Source of the DNA: an uncultured bacterium
GTDB taxonomy: Bacteria > Bacillota > Clostridia > Oscillospirales > Ruminococcaceae
NCBI GenBank assembly: GCA_934845495.1
Contig: CAKWRB010000017.1
Location: 7,542 to 14,498 of the forward strand
Length of the DNA: 6,957 nucleotides
Direction: 5' to 3'
Positions 6,589-6,957 of the stretch are shown one piece after another. A program made the position numbers and the translations under genes. How positions within the stretch are numbered: position 1 is the first letter of the stretch; each line of letters opens with the position of its first letter. The notes below the pieces were generated by a model. The model did no database searches, was not told the DNA's origin, and was given only the letters and a program-made list of their open reading frames with translations.

Positions 6589-6598
6589 CTCCCCCTTT
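6589..6598 (-). promoter_or_regulatory. Ribosome binding site fixing the GTG start of the sigma factor gene
   Basis: On the minus strand AAAGGGGGAG lies 5 bases before the GTG at 6583 within the 36-base flhA-sigma gap. No ATG is close by in frame, so this site decides the start. It is identical over ten bases to the site ahead of cheC. Confidence 0.75.
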
Positions 6599-6619
6599 CT
6601 TAGGCGCATCTTCTATAAA

Positions 6620-6957
6620 TTACGACAAGCTGATATTCCCAAGCGCCTGAATCTTCACATCCGAATCGATTTCGTTAAAAGAGAGGACCACTGCATTAAG
6701 ATAGAACTGATCCACCAGCTTTTTGAAATAGATCCGCACCACAGGCGAAGTCAGAATGATCGGAACGGTAACCAAATCCTTGATTCTCTCCAACTCGTGG
6801 GTGGTGGAGTTGATGATATTCTGGATCAGCTTCGGATCCAGTGCCAAGTACGAGCCTGTATCGACCTTCTTGACCGAAGCCATGATCTGGTTTTCGATGT
6901 TGGCATCCAGGCTGATCACCTTCAGCTGGCCCGCTTCGGCAAAGCGATGTGTAATGG
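6620..6957 (-). CDS. flhA: Flagellar export gate protein FlhA, C-terminal part (5' end outside window)
   Basis: This is the last ~111 codons of FlhA, the integral membrane subunit of the flagellar type III export gate. Its large cytoplasmic C-terminal domain receives export substrates and chaperones. The frame is open to the window edge (base 6957). Readable parts include ITHRFAEAGQLKVISLD, the segment ALDPKLIQNIINS, TVPIILTSPVVRIYFKKLVD and the closing VLSFNEIDSDVKIQALGNIS, which match the end of the FlhA cytoplasmic domain in order and position. The membrane half and the conserved FHIPEP region lie outside the window. An internal GTG at 6919 could be mistaken for a start, but the upstream residues are clearly FlhA. 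The gene ends 36 bases before the sigma factor gene with no terminator between them. No flhF or flhG follows it directly, although these commonly do in Firmicutes. Confidence 0.93.
   Translation of the reverse strand, partial: ITHRFAEAGQLKVISLDANIENQIMASVKKVDTGSYLALDPKLIQNIINSTTHELERIKDLVTVPIILTSPVVRIYFKKLVDQFYLNAVVLSFNEIDSDVKIQALGNISLS

Overview
The window is a chromosomal motility and chemotaxis locus from a Gram-positive, Clostridia-type bacterium. Three things point there: CheC and CheD encoded side by side, a FliA/SigD-type sigma factor in the same run as flhA, and strong AAGGAG-like ribosome binding sites. Base composition looks balanced (about half G+C by eye), which fits the gut Oscillospirales/Lachnospirales better than low-GC clostridia. 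That placement is inference. I see no mobile element, tRNA, rRNA, CRISPR array or sign of recent transfer.

Layout. The plus strand, 1 to 3088, holds the 3' end of cheA, then cheW, cheR and cheB. They are packed with gaps of 5 to 34 bases, as in one operon. The minus strand, from 6957 down to 3151, holds the 3' end of flhA, a flagellar sigma factor (fliA/sigD), two flagellar rod/hook-family proteins (flgF-like and flgG-like), cheC and cheD, with gaps of 1 to 36 bases. The two runs converge on a short intergenic region (3089-3150) dominated by one near-perfect hairpin. The hairpin has A and T tracts on its two sides, so it should terminate both transcripts. There is no gene-free stretch above 300 bases, and I found no convincing promoter. 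Both operons appear to be transcribed from outside the window.

How the genes work together. CheA and CheW form the receptor-coupled signalling core. CheR methylates receptor glutamates, while CheB (methylesterase) and CheD (receptor deamidase) modify them in the other direction. CheC is a CheY-P phosphatase that partners with CheD. FlhA is part of the flagellar export gate, the two FlgF/FlgG-type proteins are exported rod subunits, and the sigma factor switches on late flagellar genes. All visible catalytic residues in CheR, CheB, CheC and CheD are intact, so the full three-part (methylation, CheC/CheD/CheY, CheW) adaptation toolkit of Bacillus-type chemotaxis seems present. cheY itself is not in the window.

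Novelty. I find no undescribed system here. The points worth a second look are small: two non-ATG genes sharing an identical Shine-Dalgarno block, the direct flhA-sigma junction without flhF/flhG, the split of adaptation genes between two convergent operons, a shortened loop in the CheB receiver domain, and cysteines in predicted exported rod proteins.
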